A stretch of 64,000 bases of DNA from Cupriavidus neocaledonicus (GCF_000372525.1 NZ_AQUR01000101.1:1-64000), one strand, 5' to 3'. Positions 1-10,424 are shown, numbered from the stretch's first letter. The notes: a model not told the origin generated them from the letters alone. Translations and numbers: made by a program.

Positions 1-1
1 C

Positions 2-379
2 GACCTGCCGTTCTGGACCGAAGTGGAAGTCAGCGGCGGCGAGAAGAAGCCGCACCTGGTGGTGCCGTACACGCTGGACTCGAACGACATGCGCTTTGCC
101 ACGCCGCAGGGCTTCAACACCGGCGAGCAGTTCTTCCAGTACCTGAAGGACGCGTTCGACGTGCTGTATGAAGAAGGCGATCCCGCAGGGCTGGACAGCC
201 CCAAGATGCTGTCGATCGGCATGCACTGCCGCCTGCTCGGCCGCCCGGGCCGCTTCCGCGCGCTGCAGCGCTTCCTCGATTACGTGCAGGGGCACGACCA
301 GGTGTGGATCTGCCGCCGTGTCGACATCGCCCGGCACTGGGCCGCCACCCACCCCTACACTCCCCGGAATCAAGCATGA
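2..379 (+). CDS. puuE: Allantoinase PuuE, C-terminal part (cut by window edge)
   Basis: This is the C-terminal 125 residues of a NodB-fold (polysaccharide-deacetylase-like) allantoinase; the N-terminus lies outside the window. The family hydrolyses allantoin to allantoate without a bound metal. The visible stretch has the family-typical PYTLDSNDMRF and SIGMHCRLLGRPGR motifs and an RVDIARHW segment near the end. The stop codon overlaps the uraD start (ATGA), so the two genes are translationally coupled and belong to one ureide-degradation operon. Identification rests on motifs and on the uraD neighbour. Confidence 0.88.
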   Translation, partial: DLPFWTEVEVSGGEKKPHLVVPYTLDSNDMRFATPQGFNTGEQFFQYLKDAFDVLYEEGDPAGLDSPKMLSIGMHCRLLGRPGRFRALQRFLDYVQGHDQVWICRRVDIARHWAATHPYTPRNQA

Positions 380-894
380 GCCAGACCTACACCCTCGCCC
401 AACTCAACACCATGCCGGTCGCGGAATTCGTGCAGGTGCTGGGCGGCATCTACGAACATTCGCCGTGGTTTGCCGAGACCGCCGCCGCGCAACGGCCCTT
501 CGCCGATGCCGCCGCGCTGGCGCAGGCGCTGCGTCGTGCCGTCGACGAGGCCGGCGAAGCGGCGCAGCTGAAGCTGGTGCGCGCCCACCCCGAACTTGCC
601 GGCAAGGCCGCCGTGCGCGGCGAGCTGACCGCCGAGTCGACGCGCGAGCAAAGCGGCGCCGGCCTGAACCAGTGCACGCCCGAGGAGTTCGACCGGCTGC
701 AGTCGCTCAACGCCGCGTACAACCAGAAATTCGGCTTCCCGTTCATCCTGGCGGTGCGCGGCTACGATCGCCACGGCATCATCGCCGAGTTCGCGCGCCG
801 CATTGAAAACACGCCGCAGCAAGAGTTGCAAACTTGCATCAACCAGATCCATCGCATTGCACAGTTCCGTCTTGACGACTTAGTATCCGCCTGA
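376..894 (+). CDS. uraD: 2-oxo-4-hydroxy-4-carboxy-5-ureidoimidazoline (OHCU) decarboxylase
   Basis: This 172-residue enzyme decarboxylates OHCU to S-allantoin, the last step of urate oxidation. The family signature HPELAGKA starts at His71, the expected catalytic histidine, and the second conserved block (STREQSGAGL, Glu at about 91) follows. The C-terminal FGFPFILAVRG block is also typical. I chose the ATG at 376 because it overlaps the puuE stop; an upstream in-frame ATG at 304 would lie inside puuE. The length matches the family. The cofactor-free enzyme is expected in the cytoplasm. Confidence 0.93.
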   Translation: MSQTYTLAQLNTMPVAEFVQVLGGIYEHSPWFAETAAAQRPFADAAALAQALRRAVDEAGEAAQLKLVRAHPELAGKAAVRGELTAESTREQSGAGLNQCTPEEFDRLQSLNAAYNQKFGFPFILAVRGYDRHGIIAEFARRIENTPQQELQTCINQIHRIAQFRLDDLVSA

Positions 895-1074
895 GCAAAA
901 AAGCGTCACCTGTATAACAAAAAAACGCTGTACCCCGATGCTGCCGGCCCCCATGCAACACCACACCGAGCCCCGGCCAGGCGGCACGAACAAAAGCACA
1001 AAGACATGACAAGAACCCGTCAGGGACCCAGTACACAACGTTCCAAGCAGGATCAAAACCACGGAGGTCTAACA

Positions 1075-2142
1075 ATGCAGAAGCAGTACAAGCCGGCGCT
1101 CAAGCTGGCGGCGGTAGCGGCTACCCTTTTTTCCGGCGCAGCCATGGCCCAGTCCAGCGTCACGCTGTACGGCCAGGCTGACATGTTCGTCGGCGGCGTG
1201 AAGAGCCCGGGCTCGGGCGAGCGCGCATGGGTGGCCAACTCGGGCGGCATGCAGACGTCTTACTGGGGCATCAAGGGCACCGAAGACCTGGGCGGCGGCA
1301 CCAAGGCCATCTTCGACCTGAACGGCTTCTTCCGCACGGACGCCGGCCGCAGCGGCCGCTTCGACGGCGACTCGATGTTCAGCCGCAACGCCTATGTCGG
1401 CCTGCAGAACGACAAGGCCGGCACCATCAAGCTGGGCCGCAACACCACGCCGTACTTCATTTCGACCATCCTGTTCAACCCGCTGGTCGACTCGTACGTG
1501 TTCTCGCCGACGATCTTCCACACCTACTTCGGCGCGGTCAGCGGCGCCGTCGCCGATCCCGGCATCATCGGCGATTCGGGCTGGAACAACTCGGTGGTGT
1601 ACAGCACGCCGAACTTCGGCGGCCTGACCGCCAACTTCATCTATGGCTTCGGCGAGCAGCCGGGCGCCGCCGGCAAGCAGAAGTTCGGCGGCAACGTCCT
1701 GTACTTCAACGGCCCGTTCGCCGCGACCGTGGCCTACCAGCAGGTCCGCTTCAACAGCGTGCCGACCGACATGTCCGCCCTCGGCCTGTCGCGCCAGGAC
1801 GCCGCCCAGATCGGCCTGTCCTATGACTTCAAGGTGGTCAAGCTGTTCGCGCAGGGCCAGTACATCAAGACCCGCGCCACCACCGCGCCGTCGGGCGACA
1901 TCAAGCACGTCGACGGCCAGTTCGGCGCGTCGGTGCCCATCGGCGCCGGCAACCTGCTGGCGTCGTACGCCTACGGCAAGGTCGACAACTCGCTGGGCGA
2001 CTTCAAGCGCAATACCTTTGCCGTCGCCTACGACTACAACCTGTCCAAGCGCACCGACGTGTACGCCGCCTACTACTACGACAAGATCACCGGCATCGAG
2101 CACGGCGATACCTTCGGCGTGGGCGTGCGCCACAAGTTCTGA
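1075..2142 (+). CDS. Gram-negative porin, trimeric general diffusion type
   Basis: This 355-residue outer-membrane porin is of the Burkholderiales OmpC-like family (Porin_4). A signal peptide of about 25 residues ends in AMA before QSSVTLYGQAD, the usual mature start of these porins. The body alternates aromatic and polar beta-strands, and the protein ends in Phe (VRHKF), the outer-membrane insertion signal. The ATG at 1075 is preceded by GGAGG at 1063-1067, which decides against in-frame ATG 1006. A strong terminator follows. The solute carried cannot be read from sequence; proximity to uraD is only suggestive of ureide uptake. Confidence 0.93.
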   Translation: MQKQYKPALKLAAVAATLFSGAAMAQSSVTLYGQADMFVGGVKSPGSGERAWVANSGGMQTSYWGIKGTEDLGGGTKAIFDLNGFFRTDAGRSGRFDGDSMFSRNAYVGLQNDKAGTIKLGRNTTPYFISTILFNPLVDSYVFSPTIFHTYFGAVSGAVADPGIIGDSGWNNSVVYSTPNFGGLTANFIYGFGEQPGAAGKQKFGGNVLYFNGPFAATVAYQQVRFNSVPTDMSALGLSRQDAAQIGLSYDFKVVKLFAQGQYIKTRATTAPSGDIKHVDGQFGASVPIGAGNLLASYAYGKVDNSLGDFKRNTFAVAYDYNLSKRTDVYAAYYYDKITGIEHGDTFGVGVRHKF

Positions 2143-2172
2143 TGCGCTGAGCGCGTCACCGCCAGCACTGGA

Positions 2173-2198
2173 GCCCGCCTTTCCGGCGGGCCTTTTTC
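2173..2198 (+). terminator. Rho-independent terminator of porin gene
   Basis: A GCCCGCC/GGCGGGC stem with a short loop is followed by CTTTTTC, 30 bases after the porin stop codon. Confidence 0.85.
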
Positions 2199-2382
2199 AT
2201 TGGGCGGCAAGGCGCAGCGGACGCCACCCGCGCGCGCCGCAATGCTGCGCTGCGCTACACCACGGCCGGTCCCGGCCCGGATGAGAAACTGCCACTCCAT
2301 AGGCGGATTCAATTGGATTGGCCCCGGCGCGCTTCCTAGATTGGTGTTCCAGGCCTCAAAAACCATGACAGCGAGGTGACAC

Positions 2383-2628
2383 ATGCGGCGATACGCGAAG
2401 ACCCGTTCGGAACTGATGGCCATCCTGAACCAGTGCCTCGACAACAACCCCGAGTGCGGCGAATGCGAGCTGCACGCGGTGCGAATGCACCAGCCTGACC
2501 ATACCGGTTGCAACTGGAGCGCCGAAGTCGATTTCCCGCAGGAGTCCGTCGACAACCTGGGCCATCAACTCGCAGCGGCAAAATCCATCATCGTGGTCAT
2601 GCGCGAGCAGTACAACGTGCTGCAATAG
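2383..2628 (+). CDS. Small hypothetical protein with Cys/His cluster
   Basis: This 81-residue protein belongs to no family I can name. It begins at an ATG preceded by GAGGTG, and codon usage looks coding. Residues 24-46 carry Cys-x2-Cys (PECGEC), then His, His, His and Cys (HAVRMHQPDHTGC), a spacing that could bind a metal. The second half is a plain amphipathic helix. No signal peptide or membrane segment is visible. It stands alone between the porin terminator and a bidirectional terminator shared with convergent maeB. Confidence 0.7.
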   Translation: MRRYAKTRSELMAILNQCLDNNPECGECELHAVRMHQPDHTGCNWSAEVDFPQESVDNLGHQLAAAKSIIVVMREQYNVLQ

Positions 2629-2677
2629 CCACAACCCAAAGTGCCCGTTGCCGCGCGGATGCGGCAGGGCAACAAAC

Positions 2678-2707
2678 AAAAAAGCCGGGTCATCGACCCG
2701 GCTTTTT
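2678..2707. terminator. Bidirectional terminator between small ORF and maeB
   Basis: An AGCCGGGT/ACCCGGCT hairpin is flanked by an A-run on the left and a T-run on the right, so it can stop transcription from both the small gene at 2383 and convergent maeB. Confidence 0.85.
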
Positions 2708-2731
2708 ACATGGCGGAGGGTGCGCGGCGGC

Positions 2732-5053
2732 TCAGCGCACCGCGTTGCACTCGGCCACGGCGACCGCCGTCATATTGACGATCCGGCGCGTGGTGGCCTG
2801 CGGGTTGAGGATGTGCACCGGCTTGGCCGCGCCCAGCAGGATCGGGCCCACCGTCACGCCCTGTCCGCCCGTGATCTTGAGCAGGTTGAAGGCAATGTTG
2901 GCGGCGTCCAGCGTCGGCATCACCAGCAGGTTGGCGCTGCCGGCGAGCTTGGTCGACGGCAGGAAGTGGCGGCGCACGTCTTCGACCAGCGCGGCATCGC
3001 CCTGCATCTCGCCTTCGACTTCCAGGTGCGGCGCCTCGCGCGCGAGGATCTGCGCGGCCTCGCGCATCTTGCGCGCCGACGGGCGCGTCGACGAGCCGAA
3101 CATCGAGTGCGACATCAGCGCCACCTTGGGCTGCAGGCCGAAGCGCGCGATCTCTTCCGCGGCCAGCTGGGTGATGGCCGCGAGCTGTTCCGCGCTGGGG
3201 TCGTCGTTGACGAAGGTGTCGGTGATGAACAGCGTGTACTTCTCCAGCATCAGCGCATTCATCGCGGCGAACACATGCGCGCCCGGCGCCAGGCCGATCA
3301 CGTCGCGCACATGCTCGAGGTGCGCCTCGAAGCGGCCCACGGTGCCGCACAGCAGCGCGTCGGCGTCGCCCATGTGCATCAGCATGGTGCCGATCAGCGT
3401 GTTGGAGCGGCGCAGCGCCACCTTGGCCATGTCCGGGGTCACGCCGTCGCGGCCGCGCAGCGCGTGATAGGCCTCGTGGTAGGCGCGGTAGCGCGGATCG
3501 TCCTCGGGGTTGATGAGCTCGAAGTCCACGCCCGGCTTCAGGCGCAGGCCGGCCTTGTCGATGCGCATCTGGATCACGTGCGGGCGGCCGATCAGGATCG
3601 GACGGGCCAGGCCTTCGTCGACCACCGACTGCACCGCGCGCAGCACGCGCTCTTCCTCGCCCTCGGCATAGGCCACGCGCTTGGGCGCGGCCTTGGCGGC
3701 CGAGAACACCGGCTTCATGATCAGGCCGGTGTGGTAGACGTAGGTCGACAGCTGCTGGCGATACGCTTCCAGGTCCTTGATCGGACGCGTGGCCACGCCG
3801 GACTCTTCGGCGGCCTTGGCCACCGCCGGCGCGATCTTCTCGATCAGGCGCTGGTCGAACGGCGTCGGGATGATGTAGTCGGGGCCGAACTTCAGCTCGC
3901 GGCCGCCGTAGGCCGCGGCCACGGCGTCGTTCAGCTCGGCTTCGGCCAGCTCGGCGATGGCCTTGACGCAGGCCAGCTTCATCGCTTCCGTGATCTTGGT
4001 CGCGCCGCAATCGAGCGCGCCGCGGAAGATGTACGGGAAGCACAGCACGTTGTTGACCTGGTTCGGGTAATCCGAACGGCCGGTGGCGATGATGCAGTCC
4101 GGGCGCGCGGCCTTGGCCACTTCCGGGCGGATCTCGGGCTCGGGGTTGGCCAGCGCCAGGATGATGGGCCGCTCGGCCATGGTCTTGACCATCTCGGCGG
4201 TCAGCACGCCGGCGGTCGAGCAGCCCAGGAAGACGTCGGCGCCCTTGACGATGTCGGCCAGCGTGCGCGCCGAGGTGTCCTGCGCGTAGCGGGCCTTGTT
4301 GGCTTCCATGTTGGCGTCGCGGCCGACATAGATCACGCCCTTGGAATCGACCACCGAGACGTTCTCGCGCTTCACGCCGAGGCTGACCATGGTGTCGAGG
4401 CAGGCGATGGCGGCAGCGCCGGCGCCCGACACCGCCATCTTCACCTTGGCGATGTCCTTGCCGACCACCTTCAGGCCATTGAGCAGCGCCGCCGCCGAGA
4501 TGATCGCGGTGCCGTGCTGGTCGTCATGGAAGACGGGGATGTTCATGCGCTCGCGCAGCTTCTGCTCGATGTAGAAGCACTCGGGCGCCTTGATGTCTTC
4601 CAGGTTGACGCCGCCCAGCGTGGGCTCCAGCGCGGCGACGATCTCGACGATCTTGTCCGGGTCGCGCGCGTCGAGCTCGATATCGAACACGTCGATGCCG
4701 GCGAACTTCTTGAACAGGCAGCCCTTGCCCTCCATTACCGGCTTGCCGGCGAGCGGGCCGATGTCGCCCAGGCCCAGCACGGCGGTGCCGTTGGTGACCA
4801 CGGCCACCAGGTTGGCGCGCGAGGTGTATTCGGCGGCGGTGGCGGGATCCTTGGCGATCTCCTCGCAGGCGTAGGCTACGCCCGGCGAATAGGCCAGCGA
4901 CAGGTCGCGCTGGTTGGACAGCGCCTTGGTCGCGGTGACCTGGATCTTGCCCTTGGTGGGGCTGCGGTGGTATTCCAGCGCGGCGAGGCGCAGCTGCGCT
5001 TCAGGACTGTTCGGGGCATGTTGCGGTGCATCACCGCTGGTCTTGCTGCTCAT
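2732..5053 (-). CDS. maeB: NADP-dependent malic enzyme with phosphotransacetylase-like C-terminus
   Basis: This 773-residue cytoplasmic enzyme oxidatively decarboxylates malate to pyruvate, feeding NADPH and acetyl-CoA pools. The N-terminal malic domain (residues about 20-150) carries YSPGVAYACEEI and the HDDQHGT metal-site motif. A Rossmann domain with GAGAAAIAC follows (about 165-400). The C-terminal PTA/PTB-like domain (about 430-770) is characteristic of MaeB and is thought to be regulatory, not transacetylating. I chose the ATG at 5053 (MSSKTSG) over 5119 because it matches family N-termini. The gene is single, with a TAGAAT-like -10 on the minus strand near 5200-5205 and a bidirectional terminator. 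Confidence 0.95.
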   Translation of the reverse strand: MSSKTSGDAPQHAPNSPEAQLRLAALEYHRSPTKGKIQVTATKALSNQRDLSLAYSPGVAYACEEIAKDPATAAEYTSRANLVAVVTNGTAVLGLGDIGPLAGKPVMEGKGCLFKKFAGIDVFDIELDARDPDKIVEIVAALEPTLGGVNLEDIKAPECFYIEQKLRERMNIPVFHDDQHGTAIISAAALLNGLKVVGKDIAKVKMAVSGAGAAAIACLDTMVSLGVKRENVSVVDSKGVIYVGRDANMEANKARYAQDTSARTLADIVKGADVFLGCSTAGVLTAEMVKTMAERPIILALANPEPEIRPEVAKAARPDCIIATGRSDYPNQVNNVLCFPYIFRGALDCGATKITEAMKLACVKAIAELAEAELNDAVAAAYGGRELKFGPDYIIPTPFDQRLIEKIAPAVAKAAEESGVATRPIKDLEAYRQQLSTYVYHTGLIMKPVFSAAKAAPKRVAYAEGEEERVLRAVQSVVDEGLARPILIGRPHVIQMRIDKAGLRLKPGVDFELINPEDDPRYRAYHEAYHALRGRDGVTPDMAKVALRRSNTLIGTMLMHMGDADALLCGTVGRFEAHLEHVRDVIGLAPGAHVFAAMNALMLEKYTLFITDTFVNDDPSAEQLAAITQLAAEEIARFGLQPKVALMSHSMFGSSTRPSARKMREAAQILAREAPHLEVEGEMQGDAALVEDVRRHFLPSTKLAGSANLLVMPTLDAANIAFNLLKITGGQGVTVGPILLGAAKPVHILNPQATTRRIVNMTAVAVAECNAVR

Positions 5054-5437
5054 TGGCTCGTCCGGAAAATGGCCCGGACCGGAAGCGCCCCTCTCCCGCC
5101 ATGGTTCGACCCGGCTCAAGCGACAAGCCGGCAGCGAAGGACTAGCTTTGGCAGCGAAACTGACGACTCCGGCAGCCAGGCCGGAAAAATCGAGCAGCTA
5201 TTCTAGCCCACGCGCCCGCGCAAAGTACCACCACGTCACGCCCGCAGGCCGCAATTTGCGCGGATTCTGGCCGTTAAACAGCTTTTACCATTGGGTATGC
5301 AATGGCGGTGCAGAAGCATGCTCCTGCATGCATCCGCACGCATTGCATCCGGGCGGCCGCCGGGGCCGTCTTTGCCGCTGGTTGCCGCCCTCGTTGCCGC
5401 CCTGGTTTTTCACCCTGGTTGCCGCGCCGGTGTCGCC
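5054..5437. other. Intergenic region upstream of maeB
   Basis: No convincing gene lies in these 384 bases. The maeB-proximal half holds a possible minus-strand -10 (TAGAAT, reverse strand of 5200-5205), implying a 5' leader of about 140 bases. The half nearer the lipoprotein gene has several overlapping GCATGC/TGCATGC palindromes around 5318-5332 that I cannot assign. Confidence 0.5.
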
Positions 5438-6142
5438 CTACTTGGCGCTCTTCTCCACCTCCAGCGTCACCCGGCGCGGACGGCCGCTGTCGGACGGGAA
5501 GTCGGTGAAGGCGCTGCGGATCAGGTACGGCATCATCGCCGGCAGGCTGCCATTCTCGACCTGGTTCTGCGCGGTGACCTGCCAGACCCGCTTGCCGCTG
5601 GCCGCGTCCTTGAAATACACCCTCAGGCTGGAGAACGTCACCGGCACGTCGCGCACCACCGTCTGCGGCGGCCAGTAGCCCGGGCCCCACGGCCCCCAGG
5701 GGCCCCACGGCCGGTAGTAGCCCGGTCCCCAGTACGGGCCCCAGTACGGGCCCCAGGGGCCGTACCACGGGTCCGGGTAGACCGTCTCGGCCACGCGCAC
5801 CAGCCCCGGCACCGAGTCGTAGTCCATGCTGACCAGGTAGCGCGCCTGCCGGGCCGGCACCTGCTCGAAGCCGACCCCGGCCAGCGTCGCCGCCAGCCAC
5901 TGTTCATAGGTCTGCCGGTCGAGCTGGGCCGCCTGCTCGGCGCTGCGCTCGAAGCTGTAGGTGCGCGGCGCGTCGTTCTGCCAGCCGGGCTGGCGGAACG
6001 ACGTGACATCGGTGGTCACGGTGCTGGCGCACCCGGCCAGCAGCAGCGCCGCCAGCAGGGCCAGCGCTGCCCACGTCCCGCGCAGCCCGGGCCATCGGCC
6101 CGCTGCCCCTAGATTGCCGACACCGCCTGCGCGCTGCCACAT
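5438..6142 (-). CDS. DUF4136 lipoprotein with Trp-Gly-Pro repeats
   Basis: This 234-residue predicted outer-membrane lipoprotein has a hydrophobic segment ending in LLLAGC, the lipobox, with Cys38 as the lipid-bearing residue. The body is a DUF4136-type domain (about 45-220). An insert around residues 130-165 is built of WGPYWGP-type repeats rich in Trp, Gly, Pro and Tyr, encoded by near-identical GC-rich DNA repeats. I chose the ATG at 6142 because GAGGT precedes it at good spacing. Function is unknown. It is divergent from pepN and probably transcribed alone. Confidence 0.82.
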   Translation of the reverse strand: MWQRAGGVGNLGAAGRWPGLRGTWAALALLAALLLAGCASTVTTDVTSFRQPGWQNDAPRTYSFERSAEQAAQLDRQTYEQWLAATLAGVGFEQVPARQARYLVSMDYDSVPGLVRVAETVYPDPWYGPWGPYWGPYWGPGYYRPWGPWGPWGPGYWPPQTVVRDVPVTFSSLRVYFKDAASGKRVWQVTAQNQVENGSLPAMMPYLIRSAFTDFPSDSGRPRRVTLEVEKSAK

Positions 6143-6349
6143 AGTGCTACCTCGCTCTTCTGTCTGCTGAAACCCTGCGTGTCTCTGAGACCACGCCGGC
6201 GCCGTGGAAATTCCCCGCACCGCTTGGTGCGGCGCCCGCCAGACCACGCCCCGACCCCTTGGCTACAATGAGGACTTCAGCGCCATGCTGCTTGCACGCG
6301 CGTGGCCGCCCCCCTTTTCCTAACGGTCTTCCGAAGACAGGATCCCTCC

Positions 6350-9061
6350 ATGCTGCGCACCGACACGCCCGTTACCGTCTATCGCAAGGACTATACCCCG
6401 CCGCCGTTCGCCATCGACCACGCCGCGCTGGTGCTGGAGCTCGATCCCCAGCGCACCGTGGTCACCAGTACGCTGCGCTTCGCGCGCACGGCGGGCGCTC
6501 CCGATGCGCCGCTGGTGCTGGCCGGCGAAGAGCTCGAACTGATCGGCGTCAGCCTGGACGGCAAGCCGGTGGCCAACGCCACCCAGGACGGCGGCACGCT
6601 GACGCTGCCCGGCCTGCCGGCGCAGGGCACGCTGGAAATCACCACCGCATGCCAGCCCGCGGCCAACACCACGCTGTCCGGGCTCTATGTCTCCAACGGC
6701 AACTTCTTCACCCAGTGCGAGGCCGAGGGCTTTCGCCGCATCACCTATTTCCTGGACCGCCCCGACGTGATGGCGACCTACCGCGTCACGCTGCGCGCCG
6801 ACCGCGCCGCCTATCCGGTGCTGCTGTCCAACGGCAACCTGATAAGCCAGCGCGAACTGCCCGATGGCCGCCACGAAGCCGTCTGGGAAGACCCGTTCCC
6901 CAAGCCGTCCTACCTGTTCGCGCTGGTCGCGGGCAAGCTCGAATGCATCGAGCAACGGATCCGGTCCGCCTCCGGCAAGGACAAGCTGCTGCAGGTGTGG
7001 GTCGAGCCGCGCGACCTCGACAAGACCCGTCACGCGATGGATTCGCTGGTCCATTCGATCCGCTGGGACGAGCAGCGCTTCGGCCTGGAACTCGATCTCG
7101 ACCGCTTCATGATCGTCGCCGTCGGCGACTTCAACATGGGCGCGATGGAGAACAAGGGCCTGAACATCTTCAACACCAAGTACGTGCTGGCCAATGCGGA
7201 AACCGCGACCGACACCGACTTCGCCAATATCGAGGCGGTGGTCGGCCACGAGTACTTCCACAACTGGACCGGCAACCGCGTGACCTGCCGCGACTGGTTC
7301 CAGCTGTCGCTGAAGGAAGGCCTGACGGTGTTCCGCGACCAGGAGTTCTCGGCCGACATGATGGGCTCGGAATCGGGCCGCGCGGTCAAGCGCATCGAGG
7401 ACGTGCGCGTGCTGCGCCAGGTGCAGTTCCCCGAGGACGCCGGCCCGATGGCGCATCCGGTGCGCCCCGACAGCTACGAGGAGATCAACAACTTCTACAC
7501 CGTCACCGTGTACGAGAAAGGCGCAGAGGTGGTGCGCATGTACCAGACCCTGCTGGGCCGCGACGGCTTCCGCAAGGGCATGGACCTGTACTTCGAGCGC
7601 CATGACGGCCAGGCCGTGACCTGCGACGACTTCCGCGCGGCCATGGCCGATGCCAATGGCCGTGACCTCAGCCAGTTCGGCCTGTGGTACAGCCAGGCCG
7701 GCACGCCCGTGGTGACCGCGCGCACCGCGTGGAACGGCGACGACGGCAGCCTGACGCTGACGCTGTCGCAGCGCTGCCCCAAGGTCGGCATCGAGACCCG
7801 CGCCGGCACGCCCGACAAGCAGCCGTTCCATATCCCGTTCGCGCTCGGCCTGCTGGGCGCGGATGGCAACGACCTGCCGCTGCAGCTCGAGGGCGAGAGC
7901 GCGCCGGCCGGCACCACGCGCGTGCTCGACTTCACGCAGGCCGAGCAGAGCTTCCGCTTTATCAACCTGCCGCGCGGCGCCGAGGCGCCGCTGCCGTCGC
8001 TGCTGCGCAATTTCTCCGCGCCGGTGATCGTCGATGCCGAGTACACCGACGCGCAGCTGACCTTCCAGCTGTCGCACGACAGCGACGCCTTCAACCGCTG
8101 GGAAGCCGGCCAGCGCCTGGCCACGCGCGCGCTGCTGCAGCTGGTGGCCGACGTGCAGGCGGGGCGCGAGCTCAGGCTCGATCCCGCGCTGGTGCGCGCC
8201 ATGCGCGCGGTGCTGACCGACGACACGCTCAATCCCGCCTTCCGCGAGCAGGCCCTGGTGCTGCCGGCCGAGGCCTACCTGGCCGAGCGCATGGGCGTGG
8301 CCGATCCCGCCGCCATCCACCGTGCCCGCCAGTTCATGCGCGAAGGCCTGGCGCGCGCGCTGCAGGCCGACTGGCTCGCCGCCTATGAAGCCAATGCCAC
8401 GCCGGGCCCGTATTCGCCCGATGCCGCCTCGGCGGCGAAGCGCGCGCTGCGCAACCTTGCGCTCGGCTATCTCGCCGACAGCGGCGACGCCGCGATGCAG
8501 GCGCTGGCCGACCAGCAATACCAGCACGCCGACAACATGACCGACCGCTTCGCCGCGCTGTCGGCGCTGGTCAACAGCTTCGCCCCCGGGCGCGAGCACG
8601 CGCTGGCGGACTTCTACCAGCGCTTCGAAGACGATGCGCTGGTGATCGACAAGTGGTTCTCGCTGCAGGGCATGCAGCGCGGCAGCGTCGGCCCGCAGCC
8701 CGGTGGCCCGCATGCCGGCAAGCGCACCATCGATACCGTGCGGGCGCTGATGGAGCATCCCGCCTTCAACCTGCGCAACCCCAACCGCGCGCGCTCGCTG
8801 ATCTTCAGCTTCTGCTCCGGCAACCCGGCGCAGTTCCACGCCGAGGACGGCTCGGGCTACCGCTTCTGGGCCGACCAGGTGCTGGCGCTGGACGCCATCA
8901 ACCCGCAGGTGGCGGCACGCCTGGCGCGGGTGATGGACCGCTGGCAGAAGTACGAACTGGCGTTGCGCGACCGCATGCGCGCCGAGCTGGAACGCGTCGC
9001 TGCCTGCAGCACGCTGTCGCGCGACGTGCGCGAGATCGTCGGCAAGGCGCTGGCCGGCTGA
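6350..9061 (+). CDS. pepN: Aminopeptidase N (M1 family)
   Basis: This 903-residue zinc aminopeptidase removes N-terminal residues from peptides in the cytoplasm. GAMENKG, the exopeptidase motif, lies at about residue 265. The zinc site HEYFHNW follows at about 301, with the third ligand Glu 18 residues on in LKEGLTVFRDQEF. The DUF3458 Ig-like and C-terminal helical domains typical of E. coli-type PepN follow, and length is normal. I chose the ATG at 6350 because it matches family N-termini; the codon at 6302 would add 16 unlikely residues. A TACAAT -10-like hexamer lies at 6264-6269. Confidence 0.96.
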   Translation: MLRTDTPVTVYRKDYTPPPFAIDHAALVLELDPQRTVVTSTLRFARTAGAPDAPLVLAGEELELIGVSLDGKPVANATQDGGTLTLPGLPAQGTLEITTACQPAANTTLSGLYVSNGNFFTQCEAEGFRRITYFLDRPDVMATYRVTLRADRAAYPVLLSNGNLISQRELPDGRHEAVWEDPFPKPSYLFALVAGKLECIEQRIRSASGKDKLLQVWVEPRDLDKTRHAMDSLVHSIRWDEQRFGLELDLDRFMIVAVGDFNMGAMENKGLNIFNTKYVLANAETATDTDFANIEAVVGHEYFHNWTGNRVTCRDWFQLSLKEGLTVFRDQEFSADMMGSESGRAVKRIEDVRVLRQVQFPEDAGPMAHPVRPDSYEEINNFYTVTVYEKGAEVVRMYQTLLGRDGFRKGMDLYFERHDGQAVTCDDFRAAMADANGRDLSQFGLWYSQAGTPVVTARTAWNGDDGSLTLTLSQRCPKVGIETRAGTPDKQPFHIPFALGLLGADGNDLPLQLEGESAPAGTTRVLDFTQAEQSFRFINLPRGAEAPLPSLLRNFSAPVIVDAEYTDAQLTFQLSHDSDAFNRWEAGQRLATRALLQLVADVQAGRELRLDPALVRAMRAVLTDDTLNPAFREQALVLPAEAYLAERMGVADPAAIHRARQFMREGLARALQADWLAAYEANATPGPYSPDAASAAKRALRNLALGYLADSGDAAMQALADQQYQHADNMTDRFAALSALVNSFAPGREHALADFYQRFEDDALVIDKWFSLQGMQRGSVGPQPGGPHAGKRTIDTVRALMEHPAFNLRNPNRARSLIFSFCSGNPAQFHAEDGSGYRFWADQVLALDAINPQVAARLARVMDRWQKYELALRDRMRAELERVAACSTLSRDVREIVGKALAG

Positions 9062-9160
9062 GCGCGCCGGCGACGGGACAGGCAGCCCGGCCCACGCCCC
9101 CGATGCCGGGCCCCGCGCGGCCGGGCATGTAGAATTGCGGCCATCCAAGGAGAACCAACC

Positions 9161-10177
<1,017 letters not shown>

Positions 10178-10198
10178 TCCGGCCAGGACCGCGTTGAA

Positions 10199-10224
10199 CG
10201 GGGCGCGCCGCGCCCCGTTTTTTT
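10199..10224 (+). terminator. Rho-independent terminator of fbp
   Basis: A CGGGGCG/CGCCCCG stem with a five-base loop is followed by seven T residues. Confidence 0.92.
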
Positions 10225-10262
10225 CATGCCGGCGCCAGATGGCATCGGCGACACAAAGGGCT

Positions 10263-10290
10263 TCACACGGCGGGAGAACGCTGCTACTAT
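10263..10290 (+). promoter_or_regulatory. Predicted sigma70 promoter of tRNA-Thr
   Basis: TTCACA and TACTAT hexamers are separated by 16 bases. A 6-bp inverted repeat (TGTTCC/GGAACA, 10298-10317) lies between the promoter and the tRNA and would form the 5' leader hairpin of the precursor. Confidence 0.5.
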
Positions 10291-10321
10291 TGCGGGCTGT
10301 TCCAGTTCACCGGAACATGTT

Positions 10322-10397
10322 GCCGAAGTAGCTCAGTCGGTAGAGCAGCTCATTCGTAATGAGAAGGTCGGGGGTTCGATTCCTCTCTTCGGCACCA
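10322..10397 (+). tRNA. tRNA-Thr (anticodon CGU)
   Basis: The 76-base cloverleaf has a GCCGAAG/CTTCGGC acceptor stem, a D-arm starting GCTC, a T-arm with GGTTCGATTCC and an encoded CCA end. The anticodon loop TTCGTAA gives CGU, reading ACG threonine codons. The G27-A43 mismatch at the base of the anticodon stem also occurs in E. coli tRNA-Thr(CGU). Confidence 0.97.
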
Positions 10398-10424
10398 TCG
10401 GAATGCCAGGGCCCAGCCCGCACA

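Noticed and set aside
2648..5206. 852-codon plus-strand frame over maeB
   Set aside because: It is an antisense shadow: Ala, Arg, His and Gly-rich throughout, while maeB on the other strand has complete domains.
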